Below are positions 34,215-42,937 of a stretch of DNA of 56,499 bases, piece after piece (the first letter of the stretch is position 1; every line of letters starts with the position of its first letter). Made by a program: the position numbers and the translations under genes. Source of the DNA: an uncultured Paracoccaceae bacterium (GTDB taxonomy: Bacteria; Pseudomonadota; Alphaproteobacteria; Rhodobacterales; Rhodobacteraceae); assembly GCA_947499635.1 (NCBI GenBank), contig CANMPD010000019.1:1-56499 (forward strand), in the 5' to 3' direction. The notes under the pieces were generated by a model. It had not been told where the DNA came from and did not search any database. It worked only from the letters and a program-made list of their open reading frames with translations.

Positions 34215-34943
34215 CTATCTGTCGTTAAATTTAGTAAGTTCAGATGGACGGGTCACGCCCCGCCCTTGCTTGGGTATTTGATTTCCTGGCAGCTCGGGGT
34301 CAGCGCCCCAAATCGCTTGATATGTGTCATAGGCACGTCCTTGGCGTTGTAAATAGACTGCAAACGCAATCAAAACACTCCACCAAGCTGCAATGACAAT
34401 CCACATCCAATTGGGAGCATTGGCAGCCCAAAGCCCCGAGAAAATTGTAGCAACAATCAAGCCGAGCGCCGTATAGCCACACAACTTATGGATAAACTCA
34501 AACGCCAGCCGGCGCGGCGTCATATCAAAATGATCTCCGCGCAAGCCCCCCTCCGTTTGGCGCGCTGTTGGCCCACCTTTGGAGCCGCGTAAAAATCCAG
34601 ACAAGAGCTGTATTCCCCCCAAGCCCATTACCGTATAGCCTAAGAATTGGTGGCGCATTGCCTCGCCCATATTCTGGGCGGAAATCAATATTAGGATTAA
34701 CGCCACACAGGCCATACTGAAGGAGGCCACTTGCCCCCAAAAGTGCACTAGCCACCAGAAGCGATTGTCCAATTCGCGCGGCCAATCCTGAGCAGGCGTA
34801 ATTTTGTAAAACCGTGCAACCAAGATTGCTACTGGCGTCATCACGCCCCAAGAAAGAACCATCAAGCGCGCATGCCAAGATAAGGTGACGCCGATGTCAT
34901 GGACACGTTCGGCGTCGATGGGAGAGAGAAGCCAATCTAACAT
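34215..34943 (-). CDS. Cytochrome b561-domain membrane protein
   Basis: The 242-residue protein has about five to six helices with histidines spaced for heme b (HARLMVLSWGVMTPVAILVA, LVHFWGQVASFS, MRHQFLGYTVMGL, FIHKLCGYTALGL). This is the b561/ferric-reductase-like transmembrane domain, usually seen in eukaryotic ascorbate-dependent b561 and bacterial relatives. The ATG overlaps the permease stop (TAATG), so it is translated with the CUT1 transporter, which is unusual. It could accept electrons from a membrane sugar dehydrogenase; that is a guess. Confidence 0.8.
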   Translation of the reverse strand: MLDWLLSPIDAERVHDIGVTLSWHARLMVLSWGVMTPVAILVARFYKITPAQDWPRELDNRFWWLVHFWGQVASFSMACVALILILISAQNMGEAMRHQFLGYTVMGLGGIQLLSGFLRGSKGGPTARQTEGGLRGDHFDMTPRRLAFEFIHKLCGYTALGLIVATIFSGLWAANAPNWMWIVIAAWWSVLIAFAVYLQRQGRAYDTYQAIWGADPELPGNQIPKQGRGVTRPSELTKFNDR

Positions 34944-35815
34944 TAGCCTTTTACCGCACCTGCGGTCATCCCTGTAATGATCTGTTTGGATGCTACAAAA
35001 GTAAAGAGAATTGGTGGAATAGCGAGCAACATGCCTGTCGCCATGATGACTCCCCAGTTGATGTCATATTCCGTGATGGAGTTCACAATCGTCACCGGCA
35101 CGGTGCGCGTGTTACGGTCTAGGAGCGCATTGCCCAGCAAGAATTCATTCCACGCAATTCGGAAGGTGAAAATCGCCGCCGCTGCAAGACCTGGCTTGAT
35201 AATAGGCAACACCACGAGAAAGAAGATTTGGATTGGATTGGCGCCATCCATACGTGCGGCTTCTTCAAGCTGCATGGGCACTTGGACGATAAAGGACTGC
35301 AATATCCAAATCACGAAGGGCAGATTCATGGCTGTATAGACTAAGATGATCCCTGTGAATGTACCGTCCAGCCCGTACTGAAAAGTCCAGATACCAAAGA
35401 CAGGTACGAGCAACACAGCTGGCGGCACCATACGCATCATAAGCGTGGTCATAGACACCGTGCCGCGCCCCATAAAACGGAAACGCACCAAGGCATAGGC
35501 AGCCATGCAACCCATCAAAAGAGTAAGGCCTGTTGACACCAGCGCAACATAGATTGAGTTGCCAAGTGCTCGCCCAAAGGTTGGGTCACAATATTCAACA
35601 TGGGACGGCTCATACCACAGCACATCACACAGAACCGTCTCATAATTGGCCATGGTCGGGGCGAAGAAGAATGCAGAAACAGAGCTGTCGTAGACGTCCA
35701 CATTGGTCTTGAACGAGGTCGCAAGCATGAGGACAATCGGGCCAAGCGACATCACCACCAGTACAACCATCAACATATAGAACATGGGATTCTGGGTTTC
35801 TTTTTGAACGGACAT
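34943..35815 (-). CDS. ABC sugar transporter permease, CUT1 (MalG/UgpE type)
   Basis: The 290-residue inner-membrane protein has six helices and the cytoplasmic EAA loop that docks the ATPase (QLEEAARMDGANPIQIFFLV, VLPIIKPGLAAA). The N-terminus LVVMSLGPIVLMLATSFKTN is typical of MalG-like permeases. It overlaps the first permease gene (TAATG), and the two form the transport channel. Confidence 0.94.
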   Translation of the reverse strand: MSVQKETQNPMFYMLMVVLVVMSLGPIVLMLATSFKTNVDVYDSSVSAFFFAPTMANYETVLCDVLWYEPSHVEYCDPTFGRALGNSIYVALVSTGLTLLMGCMAAYALVRFRFMGRGTVSMTTLMMRMVPPAVLLVPVFGIWTFQYGLDGTFTGIILVYTAMNLPFVIWILQSFIVQVPMQLEEAARMDGANPIQIFFLVVLPIIKPGLAAAAIFTFRIAWNEFLLGNALLDRNTRTVPVTIVNSITEYDINWGVIMATGMLLAIPPILFTFVASKQIITGMTAGAVKG

Positions 35816-36738
35816 TATACAGCTCCCTTAGAGGCGGCAGCTTTCATACGAACCGCACGATTTTCTTGCATTTTATTGTACATAAACATGCCAATTGTCA
35901 GAGCCATCAGCACCATAAGGAGCGTGTTCGACATCGCAGCGGCCTCGCCGAGTTCCTGGAATTCTTGAGCAGTGCGAAAGATACGAAGTGCAACGATTTC
36001 AGTGGACAGCCCTGGGCCGCCATTGGTCAAAACCATGATCACTTCGAGCACTTTAAAGGCATCGATCAGGCGTAGCATAAGCGTCACAATCAACACCGGC
36101 AGCATCAGTGGCAATTTGATAAAAAAGATCTTTTGCATCTCAGTAGCGCCATCGATTTCAGCGGCTTCCAGCGCAGAGCGCGGCAAGGATTGCATCGCAG
36201 CAAGTGACAAAATGAAAATGAACGGTGTCCATTGCCACACATCGGCCATAACGACAGCCACAAAGGACCAGTTGCTGTCTGAGAGCCACGGGATCCCTTC
36301 AAAGCCCCAGCTTTTCAAAGTCCGGTTAAAGATACCCACTGTGGGGTGGTACATGTAGCGCCACATCAAACCCACCACGATCGGTGCAATCATCATTGGC
36401 AATATGAAAATAGTGCGCAATGTCGACATGCCCTTGATGTTTCGGTCGAGCAGCAACGCGAGGCCGACACCGATAATCATCTCGAGCGTCACAACAACAG
36501 CCGCAAATTTGATCGTCACCCAAAAACTCTCGCGAAACGCTGCATCTTGCAACAGGTTCGCATAGTTGCGCAGGCCAACAAAATCGGCTTCGCCAATACG
36601 TTGGCTCGGGCTCCAATCCAGAAAACTGGCGTAGATCATGTAGCAAATTGGATAGAGCAGCGCCACAGTCAGAATGATTGCAGCAGGCGCCATGAAAACA
36701 TAGGGGGTGAGCCGGTTTGCTTTGTTCGCGATACTCAT
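35815..36738 (-). CDS. ABC sugar transporter permease, CUT1 (MalF/UgpA type)
   Basis: The 307-residue MalF-like permease has six helices, TPYVFMAPAAIILTVALLYP at the start and the EAA loop SALEAAEIDGATEMQKIFFI KLP. It pairs with the next permease and the ATPase encoded at 38190-39278. A strong hairpin separates it from the upstream binding-protein gene, which probably lowers its expression relative to that gene. Confidence 0.94.
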   Translation of the reverse strand: MSIANKANRLTPYVFMAPAAIILTVALLYPICYMIYASFLDWSPSQRIGEADFVGLRNYANLLQDAAFRESFWVTIKFAAVVVTLEMIIGVGLALLLDRNIKGMSTLRTIFILPMMIAPIVVGLMWRYMYHPTVGIFNRTLKSWGFEGIPWLSDSNWSFVAVVMADVWQWTPFIFILSLAAMQSLPRSALEAAEIDGATEMQKIFFIKLPLMLPVLIVTLMLRLIDAFKVLEVIMVLTNGGPGLSTEIVALRIFRTAQEFQELGEAAAMSNTLLMVLMALTIGMFMYNKMQENRAVRMKAAASKGAV

Positions 36739-36780
36739 CAGCTTGGCCTTACCTTAAACGGATTTGGGGAATTTTAAAAT

Positions 36781-36805
36781 GCGCTCTGCCGGAACTGCAG
36801 AGCGC
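36781..36805 (-). other. RNA hairpin between CUT1 binding-protein and permease genes
   Basis: GCGCTCTGC (36781-36789) and GCAGAGCGC (36797-36805) form a perfect 9-bp stem with a 7-base loop; on the - strand ATTTTAAAATT follows. It lies 11 bases after the binding-protein stop and has the form of a partial terminator or mRNA-stabilising stem-loop. Confidence 0.75.
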
Positions 36806-36815
36806 GGGGGACATC

Positions 36816-38144
36816 TTACTGCCAAGTGTAGTATCCAGCGTCTTCCATGATGGATTTCGTACGTTCAGCAACGCCGTCAAGCGAAGATTGAATATCCGCA
36901 CCTTCGGTGAGAACTTTCGACAGTGTTGTTCCTAGATCCGCGTTAATCTTACCCCAAACTGGGATGATTGGACGCCAGTCAGGGTCGGCATTTTTCAGGG
37001 CTTCACCAAAGGTTTCCATGTGTGGGAATTTCGCGTTCACCTCTACATCAGCATGGGTGGAGTAACGGGATGGATTTCCTCCTGCCAAAGCGATCATCTT
37101 GTCCGCTTTCTTGGACGTGAGCCATTGCATAAGCAAAAAGGCTGCTTCTTTGTTTTCGGCGTTCTTTGGAATTCCGATGCCAAAGCCGCCTGTTTGCGAG
37201 CTGGCACGCTTGCCAAAGGGGTGTGGAGCCCACGCCACTTTACCAACCACTTTTGACTTTTCAGGATCGTTCACTTGACCCGCAAAAACAGTGGAATCTA
37301 GGAACATCGCAGAGGTGCCCTGCAAGAAGGAGGCGCCCGCCTCGGCAAACCCGAATGTCGCCGCGCCTTCTGTACCGCAATCAACGATCGTTTTCAGAGC
37401 TTCAGCTGCAGCAACACCTTCTGCGCTGTTAACGATTGGATTCCAGTTGCCATCAAAGATGCGTCCACCAAGCGGCGCGAGGTGTAAAAGGAACGCATGG
37501 CTGGCGTGGTGACCAGAGGCTGCACGCGACGCAAGGCCGCCCATGCCCGGTTCCAGTTCTGGGATTTTACAGGCAACATCGAGCAGTTCTTCGTAGTTTG
37601 TCGGCACGTCGAGGCCATGCTTGTCGAAGATATCTTGACGGTACCCAAGGATCGATGTTTCGGATCCAAATGGCAAACCGTAAAGCGATCCTGTCACGCC
37701 CGGAAGGTAGCCTTTGTCACCACCTGCAACGCCAATATTCCCAACATAACCTTCAACCAGATCCGCAGCGTCATAGTTTGGATCAGAAAGTTTTGGGTTC
37801 ATGAAATATCGCGCGAGGTTCTCAAGTTGATCTGCGTAAACATAGTCAGCCTTTGAGAACACAACATAGGCGAGAAGATCGTAGTCACCTTTGTTTTTGG
37901 TCAACTCAAGCGTCTGCTTTTCACGCATCTTGAGGTACTGAAGCTGATCCACCTCGACACGGATGCCCGTCTCTTTTGTAAATTCAGGCAAGACCTTCAT
38001 CACAGCATTATAGTGGGGGTGAGATGGAAAGTTCACAACCAGAGTTGTGCCCTCATACTCCTCATATGGCCCTGCGACAGCGGCGAGCGCCGACATGAAA
38101 AGTGCTGCAAAAGCACTCGCAAAATTGGTCTTGATATTCATCAT
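36816..38144 (-). CDS. ABC sugar transporter substrate-binding protein, CUT1
   Basis: The 442-residue protein has a signal peptide (NFASAFAALFMSALAAVAGP) and a MalE-like type 1 fold (EGTTLVVNFPSHPHYNAVMK, VTGSLYGLPFGSETSILGYR, QTGGFGIGIPKNAENKEAAF). It should bind a sugar, oligosaccharide or sugar acid in the periplasm and deliver it to the two permeases. Two ATG codons follow GGGAGGAAAAAA; the first is used. The order ATPase, binding protein, permease, permease is one transcriptional unit. Confidence 0.94.
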   Translation of the reverse strand: MMNIKTNFASAFAALFMSALAAVAGPYEEYEGTTLVVNFPSHPHYNAVMKVLPEFTKETGIRVEVDQLQYLKMREKQTLELTKNKGDYDLLAYVVFSKADYVYADQLENLARYFMNPKLSDPNYDAADLVEGYVGNIGVAGGDKGYLPGVTGSLYGLPFGSETSILGYRQDIFDKHGLDVPTNYEELLDVACKIPELEPGMGGLASRAASGHHASHAFLLHLAPLGGRIFDGNWNPIVNSAEGVAAAEALKTIVDCGTEGAATFGFAEAGASFLQGTSAMFLDSTVFAGQVNDPEKSKVVGKVAWAPHPFGKRASSQTGGFGIGIPKNAENKEAAFLLMQWLTSKKADKMIALAGGNPSRYSTHADVEVNAKFPHMETFGEALKNADPDWRPIIPVWGKINADLGTTLSKVLTEGADIQSSLDGVAERTKSIMEDAGYYTWQ

Positions 38145-38189
38145 TTTTTTCCTCCCAGAAAATGAAAAAATGTCAGAGTGGTATTGGTG

Positions 38190-39278
38190 TTAAAGTGCGG
38201 CTTCTGTATCTTGGTCAAACAGGTGGACGCCTTCAGGATTGATGGCAAAACGCAGTTGACGATTGCGATCGATTGGGATGTCAGATTTGAGCTCTACATC
38301 GATCTTTTGCCCCCCGCATTCACATAGCAAAACGGTCTGCGCGCCCACGTATTCAGAAACAACGATGTTCAAAAGCAGAGACTGCTCATCTGCGGCGTCG
38401 GGGCTGTACACCAGATCTGATGGCCGAATGCCGAGTGTTACTTTGCGCCCAGAGTGCGCCCGTATTGCATCCGCTTTTTCACGTGACAGCTTCACGCTGA
38501 AGTCTTGCCCTTCGACATAGATTTCACCCGCCTTTTCAGCAACCTCCCCGTCGAGGAAGTTCATCGGCGGCATCCCCAGAAAGCCTGCCACAAATTTGTT
38601 GACCGGCTTCTTGAACAATTCCTCCGGCGACCCTTGCTGCTGAATATAGCCGCCGTTCATGACCACAATACGATCTGCCAAGGTCATCGCCTCGATCTGA
38701 TCATGCGTTACATAAATCATATTTTTCTTCACGCGCTGGCTCATCAGCGCCAACTCTGCGCGCATTTGTCCACGCAGTTTTGCATCCAAATTCGACAGCG
38801 GCTCATCAAACAAAAACGTTCCGCTATCACGTGTGAGAGCACGCCCCATCGCAACCCTTTGGCGTTGGCCACCAGACAGCTCACCTGGCTTACGGTGCAA
38901 AAATTGTGTTAAGCCAAGGGTCTCGGCGACATCTGCAATCTTAGCGTCAATTTCAGCTTTTGGTCTGCGCTGCAAACGCAATGCAAAGGACATGTTCTTT
39001 GCAACATTCATATGCGGATATAGCGCATAATCTTGGAACACCATGGCAAGATCGCGTGCCTTTGGTTCGAGATGACTGACAGGCTTTCCGTCGATGTAAA
39101 TCTCACCTTCGGTAACGCTTTCAAGCCCTGCAATCATGCGCAGAGTTGTTGATTTTCCGCACCCTGATGGACCTACGAAAACGGTAAATTCATCCGCTTC
39201 CATTTCAAGGTCGATACCGTGAAGCACCTCAAAGGCACCGTACCGCTTCACAAGACCTTCTAAGACTATCTTTGGCAT
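38190..39278 (-). CDS. ABC sugar transporter ATPase, CUT1 (UgpC/MalK type)
   Basis: The 362-residue ATPase has Walker A GPSGCGKST, the Q-loop in FQDYALYPHMNV, the signature LSGGQRQRVAMGRAL, Walker B TFLFDEPLSNLDAKLR and the switch His in VTHDQIEAMTL. A C-terminal TOBE domain (about residues 240-350) is present. GGGGAGAG precedes the ATG. It is the first gene of the operon and lies just downstream of two operator-like repeats at 39322-39359. Confidence 0.96.
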   Translation of the reverse strand: MPKIVLEGLVKRYGAFEVLHGIDLEMEADEFTVFVGPSGCGKSTTLRMIAGLESVTEGEIYIDGKPVSHLEPKARDLAMVFQDYALYPHMNVAKNMSFALRLQRRPKAEIDAKIADVAETLGLTQFLHRKPGELSGGQRQRVAMGRALTRDSGTFLFDEPLSNLDAKLRGQMRAELALMSQRVKKNMIYVTHDQIEAMTLADRIVVMNGGYIQQQGSPEELFKKPVNKFVAGFLGMPPMNFLDGEVAEKAGEIYVEGQDFSVKLSREKADAIRAHSGRKVTLGIRPSDLVYSPDAADEQSLLLNIVVSEYVGAQTVLLCECGGQKIDVELKSDIPIDRNRQLRFAINPEGVHLFDQDTEAAL

Positions 39279-39321
39279 AGCTCTCCCCTAACCAACCCCA
39301 ATCGCTCATCTGAGCCAGTAT

Positions 39322-39359
39322 TGTTACCGGTCACATTAACATATGTGTTATAGGTCACA
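39322..39359. promoter_or_regulatory. Tandem LacI-type operators upstream of the CUT1 operon
   Basis: TGTTACCGGTCACA (39322-39335) and TGTTATAGGTCACA (39346-39359) are two copies of a 14-base near-palindrome 24 bases apart. The first is identical to the site at 46158-46171 on the opposite strand. The LacI gene at 39405-40448 is next to them, so it is the likely ligand-controlled repressor. Confidence 0.78.
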
Positions 39360-39404
39360 AATGAAATTTTGAAATTCTATTTCATTGAAAGCAATAGGTT
39401 ATGC

Positions 39405-40448
39405 TTAAGCGCAGCTTTGGCGGAAAATTGGGTCGGCTGGGACCTCGATATGATTCGTGATTTTGTCTGCATCGCCTTCTTGCAGAAGTCGCGTGATCAA
39501 GCGTCCGGTCTCTCTCCCGATGATGAGCGGCTCCACCATCACGGTTGAAATAGAGGGCGACGCAAAGCGGGACACCTCAAAATTGCCAAACCCTGCAATT
39601 GCAACATCATTCGGCACTTTTATATCGTTTGAAATTAAAAAACTCTGCACACCGAAAGCGGCAAGATCGGACACGCAAAAGATGCAATCTGTATCTGGCC
39701 AATCTTGCATCACACGCGCGCCAGCCTGGGCACCCAGTTCGATTGAAAGCGGCGGCGCACCAAATTGCATTACGCGTTTTTCATCAAGGCCCGCAGCTTT
39801 CATCGCATCCACAAACCCTTTACGCCGCGCGGCGCCACGCGTCCAAGCTTCATCTTCCTCGCCCAAAAACGCGATATTTCTGTACCCTTTTGCTATGAGT
39901 GCTTGGGTCATCCGGAACGCGGCGTGCTCATTCGAAAACCCTACTGTGTGACCAATGGCACGTGTCGGTCGCTCCCAAATTTCAATGATGGGAATGTTTA
40001 CACTGCTGAGCAACTCATAGGTACGTTCAGTATGCCCGTCGTATGACAAGACCATCGCTTCAGGCCGACGGCGCAACAATGCTTCCACCAAGACTTCCTC
40101 GCGCTCAGAGGAATACCCAGTATGACCCAGCAAAATTTGCAGGTCGATTTTCTCAAGCTCTTCGGTGAGCCCTTGCACTGTTTGTGCAAAGTGAAGGTTG
40201 TTTAAAGAAGGAAGCAGTGTCGCTACAAAACCTGACTTCTTTGTGGTCAAGCTGCCTGCCATTTGATCTGGCACGTAGTTCAAATCACGTACAATGCGCA
40301 GAATATGTTCGCGAGTTTCTCTGGAAATCGGGCTGTCTTTTTTCAAGGCCCGAGAAACTGTCATCCGCGACACCCCTGCTGCTTTTGCAACATCGCGCAT
40401 GGTGACTTGTGATTTCGGTTTGTCAGAAGAGCTGGAGCGATCAGGCAC
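39405..40448 (-). CDS. LacI-family transcriptional regulator
   Basis: The 347-residue LacI-family protein has an HTH at about residues 16-40 (VTMRDVAKAAGVSRMTVSRA), a hinge region and a periplasmic-binding-like effector domain (VATLLPSLNNLHFAQTVQGL). The frame begins at GTG 40446-40448; an ATG at the HTH (MRDVAKAAG) would be too short. It follows the dehydrogenase gene by about 60 bases and probably belongs to the catabolic operon. The shared 14-mers suggest it controls both the catabolic and CUT1 operons, with a sugar-acid intermediate as inducer. Confidence 0.92.
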   Translation of the reverse strand: MPDRSSSSDKPKSQVTMRDVAKAAGVSRMTVSRALKKDSPISRETREHILRIVRDLNYVPDQMAGSLTTKKSGFVATLLPSLNNLHFAQTVQGLTEELEKIDLQILLGHTGYSSEREEVLVEALLRRRPEAMVLSYDGHTERTYELLSSVNIPIIEIWERPTRAIGHTVGFSNEHAAFRMTQALIAKGYRNIAFLGEEDEAWTRGAARRKGFVDAMKAAGLDEKRVMQFGAPPLSIELGAQAGARVMQDWPDTDCIFCVSDLAAFGVQSFLISNDIKVPNDVAIAGFGNFEVSRFASPSISTVMVEPLIIGRETGRLITRLLQEGDADKITNHIEVPADPIFRQSCA

Positions 40449-40509
40449 AAAGTATCTTTCACATAAAAGCGGTTGAAAGATATTAACCCCGATGCTCCAG
40501 CAAATCTAG

Positions 40510-42015
40510 TTACCCTTTTTTGAGCTCAGCATGCAAAAGCGCAGACGGGAAATCTTGATAAGAGACAGGACGCAGCCAACGTACGATCGCCAAAGTGCCA
40601 ACAGATGTTGCGCGTACATCCGTGCTTGATGGGTAAGGCCCACCGTGCATCATAGCCGAACAAACCTCCACGCCAGTTGGGAAGCCGTTGCACAAAATCC
40701 GGCCCGCTTTTTCTTCTAAGATCGGCAGGAAGTCTTGCGCCACAGCGAGATCAGCATCATCCAAATGCAAGGTTGCCGTGAGCTGGCCTTCCAAATCTTC
40801 AGCCAAAGCTTGCATTTGCGCGACGTCATCACATTCAATCAAGATTCCAGCGGCACCAAAAACTTCATGCTGAAGCTCTGGTGTGCGCATCCACGTCTCA
40901 GCGTCGATCTTAAACACAGCCGGCAATGCATGGCGCGCGATTTGGGAACGTGCACATGTCCCCAATTCTTGCATCAATTCCGCAAACCCACGGATCCCAT
41001 CCTGATAGCTTGCATGAATGCTATCTGTAAGCATCTTTTGCTCGGGGGCATCTGCCAATGCTGCTTGAGCAGCCGAGATGAAGGTATCAAAATCTGCACC
41101 TTTGATTGCGGCGATAACGCCTGGGTTGGTGCAGAACTGCCCTGCCCCCATAGTCAACGAGCCAATCCAAGCGGCCCCAAGAGCCTCAGCCCGATTGGAC
41201 AGAGCGCCCGGTAGCATGAACACAGGGTTCACCGAACCAAGCTCTCCGAAAAACGGAATAGGGTGCGGACGAGCGTGGCACAAATCATACAGCGCGCGCC
41301 CACCGCCAAGGGAACCGGTAAAGCCAACAGCACGCACATCTGGGTGCTGTACCAACGCCCTGCCAATCACACGCCCTGGTCCTTGCAACATCTGAAATGT
41401 CGCGGTCGGCATTTTGCAAACATCCATCGCGTTCGCCACGGCTTGCCCAACCAGCTCAGCTGTCCCTGCATGAGCTTCATGCCCTTTCACAATCACCGGG
41501 CACCCCGCAGCCAATGCGCTCGCTGTATCACCGCCTGCTGTTGAGAAGGCCAACGGGAAGTTCGATGCACCAAAGACCACAACGGGGCCAACAGGGCGAT
41601 GCGTGAGACGGATATCAGACCGCGGTAAGGGAGCACGATTTGGTAAAGCTTCATCGATGCGAATATCGAGATAATCATCTTTTTCGATAACATCGGCGAA
41701 AAGACGCAGTTGGCCTGTCGTACGGCCGCGCTCCCCATTCAGGCGCATTTCAGGCAGACCTGTTTCTGCGCAACCCGTTTTGGTGATTTCGTCCCCTAAG
41801 ACGTCCATCTGTTCAGCAATACAACGCAAAAATACGGCGCGGTCTTTTCGTGAGATCGCCGCAACCGCGCGAAAGTCACGACGCGCAGCGCGGCAAGCTA
41901 TATCAACCTGTTCCGCTGACGCTTGAGCAAATTCCAGACCGTCCAGATCCACACTTGCGCGCAACAGATCTGACCCTTGCCATGTTCCATCGATGAGATT
42001 TTTCCCAGTCAGCAT
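40510..42015 (-). CDS. Alpha-ketoglutarate semialdehyde dehydrogenase (2,5-dioxovalerate dehydrogenase) type
   Basis: The 501-residue enzyme belongs to the aldehyde dehydrogenase branch that oxidises 2,5-dioxopentanoate to 2-oxoglutarate with NADP. The general-base Glu is in PFFGELGSVNPVFMLPGAL and the nucleophile Cys in GAGQFCTNPGVI; GPVVVFGASNFPLAFSTAGG binds the cofactor. DHDPS-family and enolase-family dehydratases are encoded upstream, so it catalyses the last step of a non-phosphorylative pentonate pathway. It starts at ATG 42015, almost touching the stop of the previous gene. Confidence 0.92.
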   Translation of the reverse strand: MLTGKNLIDGTWQGSDLLRASVDLDGLEFAQASAEQVDIACRAARRDFRAVAAISRKDRAVFLRCIAEQMDVLGDEITKTGCAETGLPEMRLNGERGRTTGQLRLFADVIEKDDYLDIRIDEALPNRAPLPRSDIRLTHRPVGPVVVFGASNFPLAFSTAGGDTASALAAGCPVIVKGHEAHAGTAELVGQAVANAMDVCKMPTATFQMLQGPGRVIGRALVQHPDVRAVGFTGSLGGGRALYDLCHARPHPIPFFGELGSVNPVFMLPGALSNRAEALGAAWIGSLTMGAGQFCTNPGVIAAIKGADFDTFISAAQAALADAPEQKMLTDSIHASYQDGIRGFAELMQELGTCARSQIARHALPAVFKIDAETWMRTPELQHEVFGAAGILIECDDVAQMQALAEDLEGQLTATLHLDDADLAVAQDFLPILEEKAGRILCNGFPTGVEVCSAMMHGGPYPSSTDVRATSVGTLAIVRWLRPVSYQDFPSALLHAELKKG

Positions 42016-42016
42016 G

Positions 42017-42931
42017 TTATTTACCCCAGTTCAAAACGAGTGGATCAAGTGGTTTAAGGAGGCTGATCAAACGCGTGCGAATGTCAGCATGCAGTGACGC
42101 AATCGGATGGCGGCAGAAATCAGATTTGATGACACCGCCCTCAACCATAGCCGCCTTACAAGACTGCCAGCTACATTGACGGTTCTCATGATTGATCGCC
42201 ATTGCAACGCGCCCATAAGCGGCTGTCGCTTCGTCAATACGGCCCGCATGAAAATGCGTAAGGACCGGCTTGATTTGGTCGACGATCATCCCTGATGTCA
42301 TCGTCCCAGTTGCACCTGCATCCAAATCCGCAAGCAACGTGATCGCCTCTTCACCGTCAAAGGGTGCCTCAATCGCATCACCGCCCAACGCAATGAGATC
42401 GCGCAACTTATTAGCCGCGCGCGGGCATTCGATTTTAAACAGTTTCACCATCTCCAGCTCAGTGGCCATTTTGACCAAGAGCGGCACTGGCAGATCAACA
42501 CCGGAAAGCGGTGCATCTTGCACCATAATCGGAATGCCCACTTCGCTTACAGCAGCAAACTGTTCATAGGTCTGCTGCGCATTCCCCTTGAGTAACGCTC
42601 CGTGATAGGGCGGCATCATCATGACGATGTCCGCGCCGAGGCTCTTCGCAAAACAGGCGCGCTCAAACACGATTTGAGTTGCAAAGTGACTGATCGTGAC
42701 AATCACCGGCACACGGCCTGCAATGTGGTCAATGGAGAGCTTAGTCAGCACCTCGCGCTCTGCATCAGAGATCAAGAATTGCTCAGAAAAGTTCGCCAAA
42801 ATACAGATGCCATCAGCGCCTTGATCGATCAGGCAATCAAGCACACGTTTCATGCCTTCTAGATCAAGCGTGCCATTAGGATTGAATGGTGTCGGAGCAA
42901 CGGGCCAAATGCCGTTATATGCAGGGTTCAT
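42017..42931 (-). CDS. DHDPS/NAL-family dehydratase or aldolase, probably 2-keto-3-deoxypentonate dehydratase
   Basis: The 304-residue TIM-barrel protein has the Schiff-base Lys in MVKLFKIECPRAANKLRDLI and the Tyr in VMMMPPYHGALLK; the N-terminus GIWPVAPTPFNPNGTLDLEG is typical. In L-arabinonate and L-lyxonate pathways a DHDPS-family enzyme removes water from 2-keto-3-deoxypentonate to give ketoglutarate semialdehyde, the substrate of the next gene product. An aldolase role cannot be excluded by sequence. Confidence 0.85.
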   Translation of the reverse strand: MNPAYNGIWPVAPTPFNPNGTLDLEGMKRVLDCLIDQGADGICILANFSEQFLISDAEREVLTKLSIDHIAGRVPVIVTISHFATQIVFERACFAKSLGADIVMMMPPYHGALLKGNAQQTYEQFAAVSEVGIPIMVQDAPLSGVDLPVPLLVKMATELEMVKLFKIECPRAANKLRDLIALGGDAIEAPFDGEEAITLLADLDAGATGTMTSGMIVDQIKPVLTHFHAGRIDEATAAYGRVAMAINHENRQCSWQSCKAAMVEGGVIKSDFCRHPIASLHADIRTRLISLLKPLDPLVLNWGK

Positions 42932-42937
42932 GCTGAT

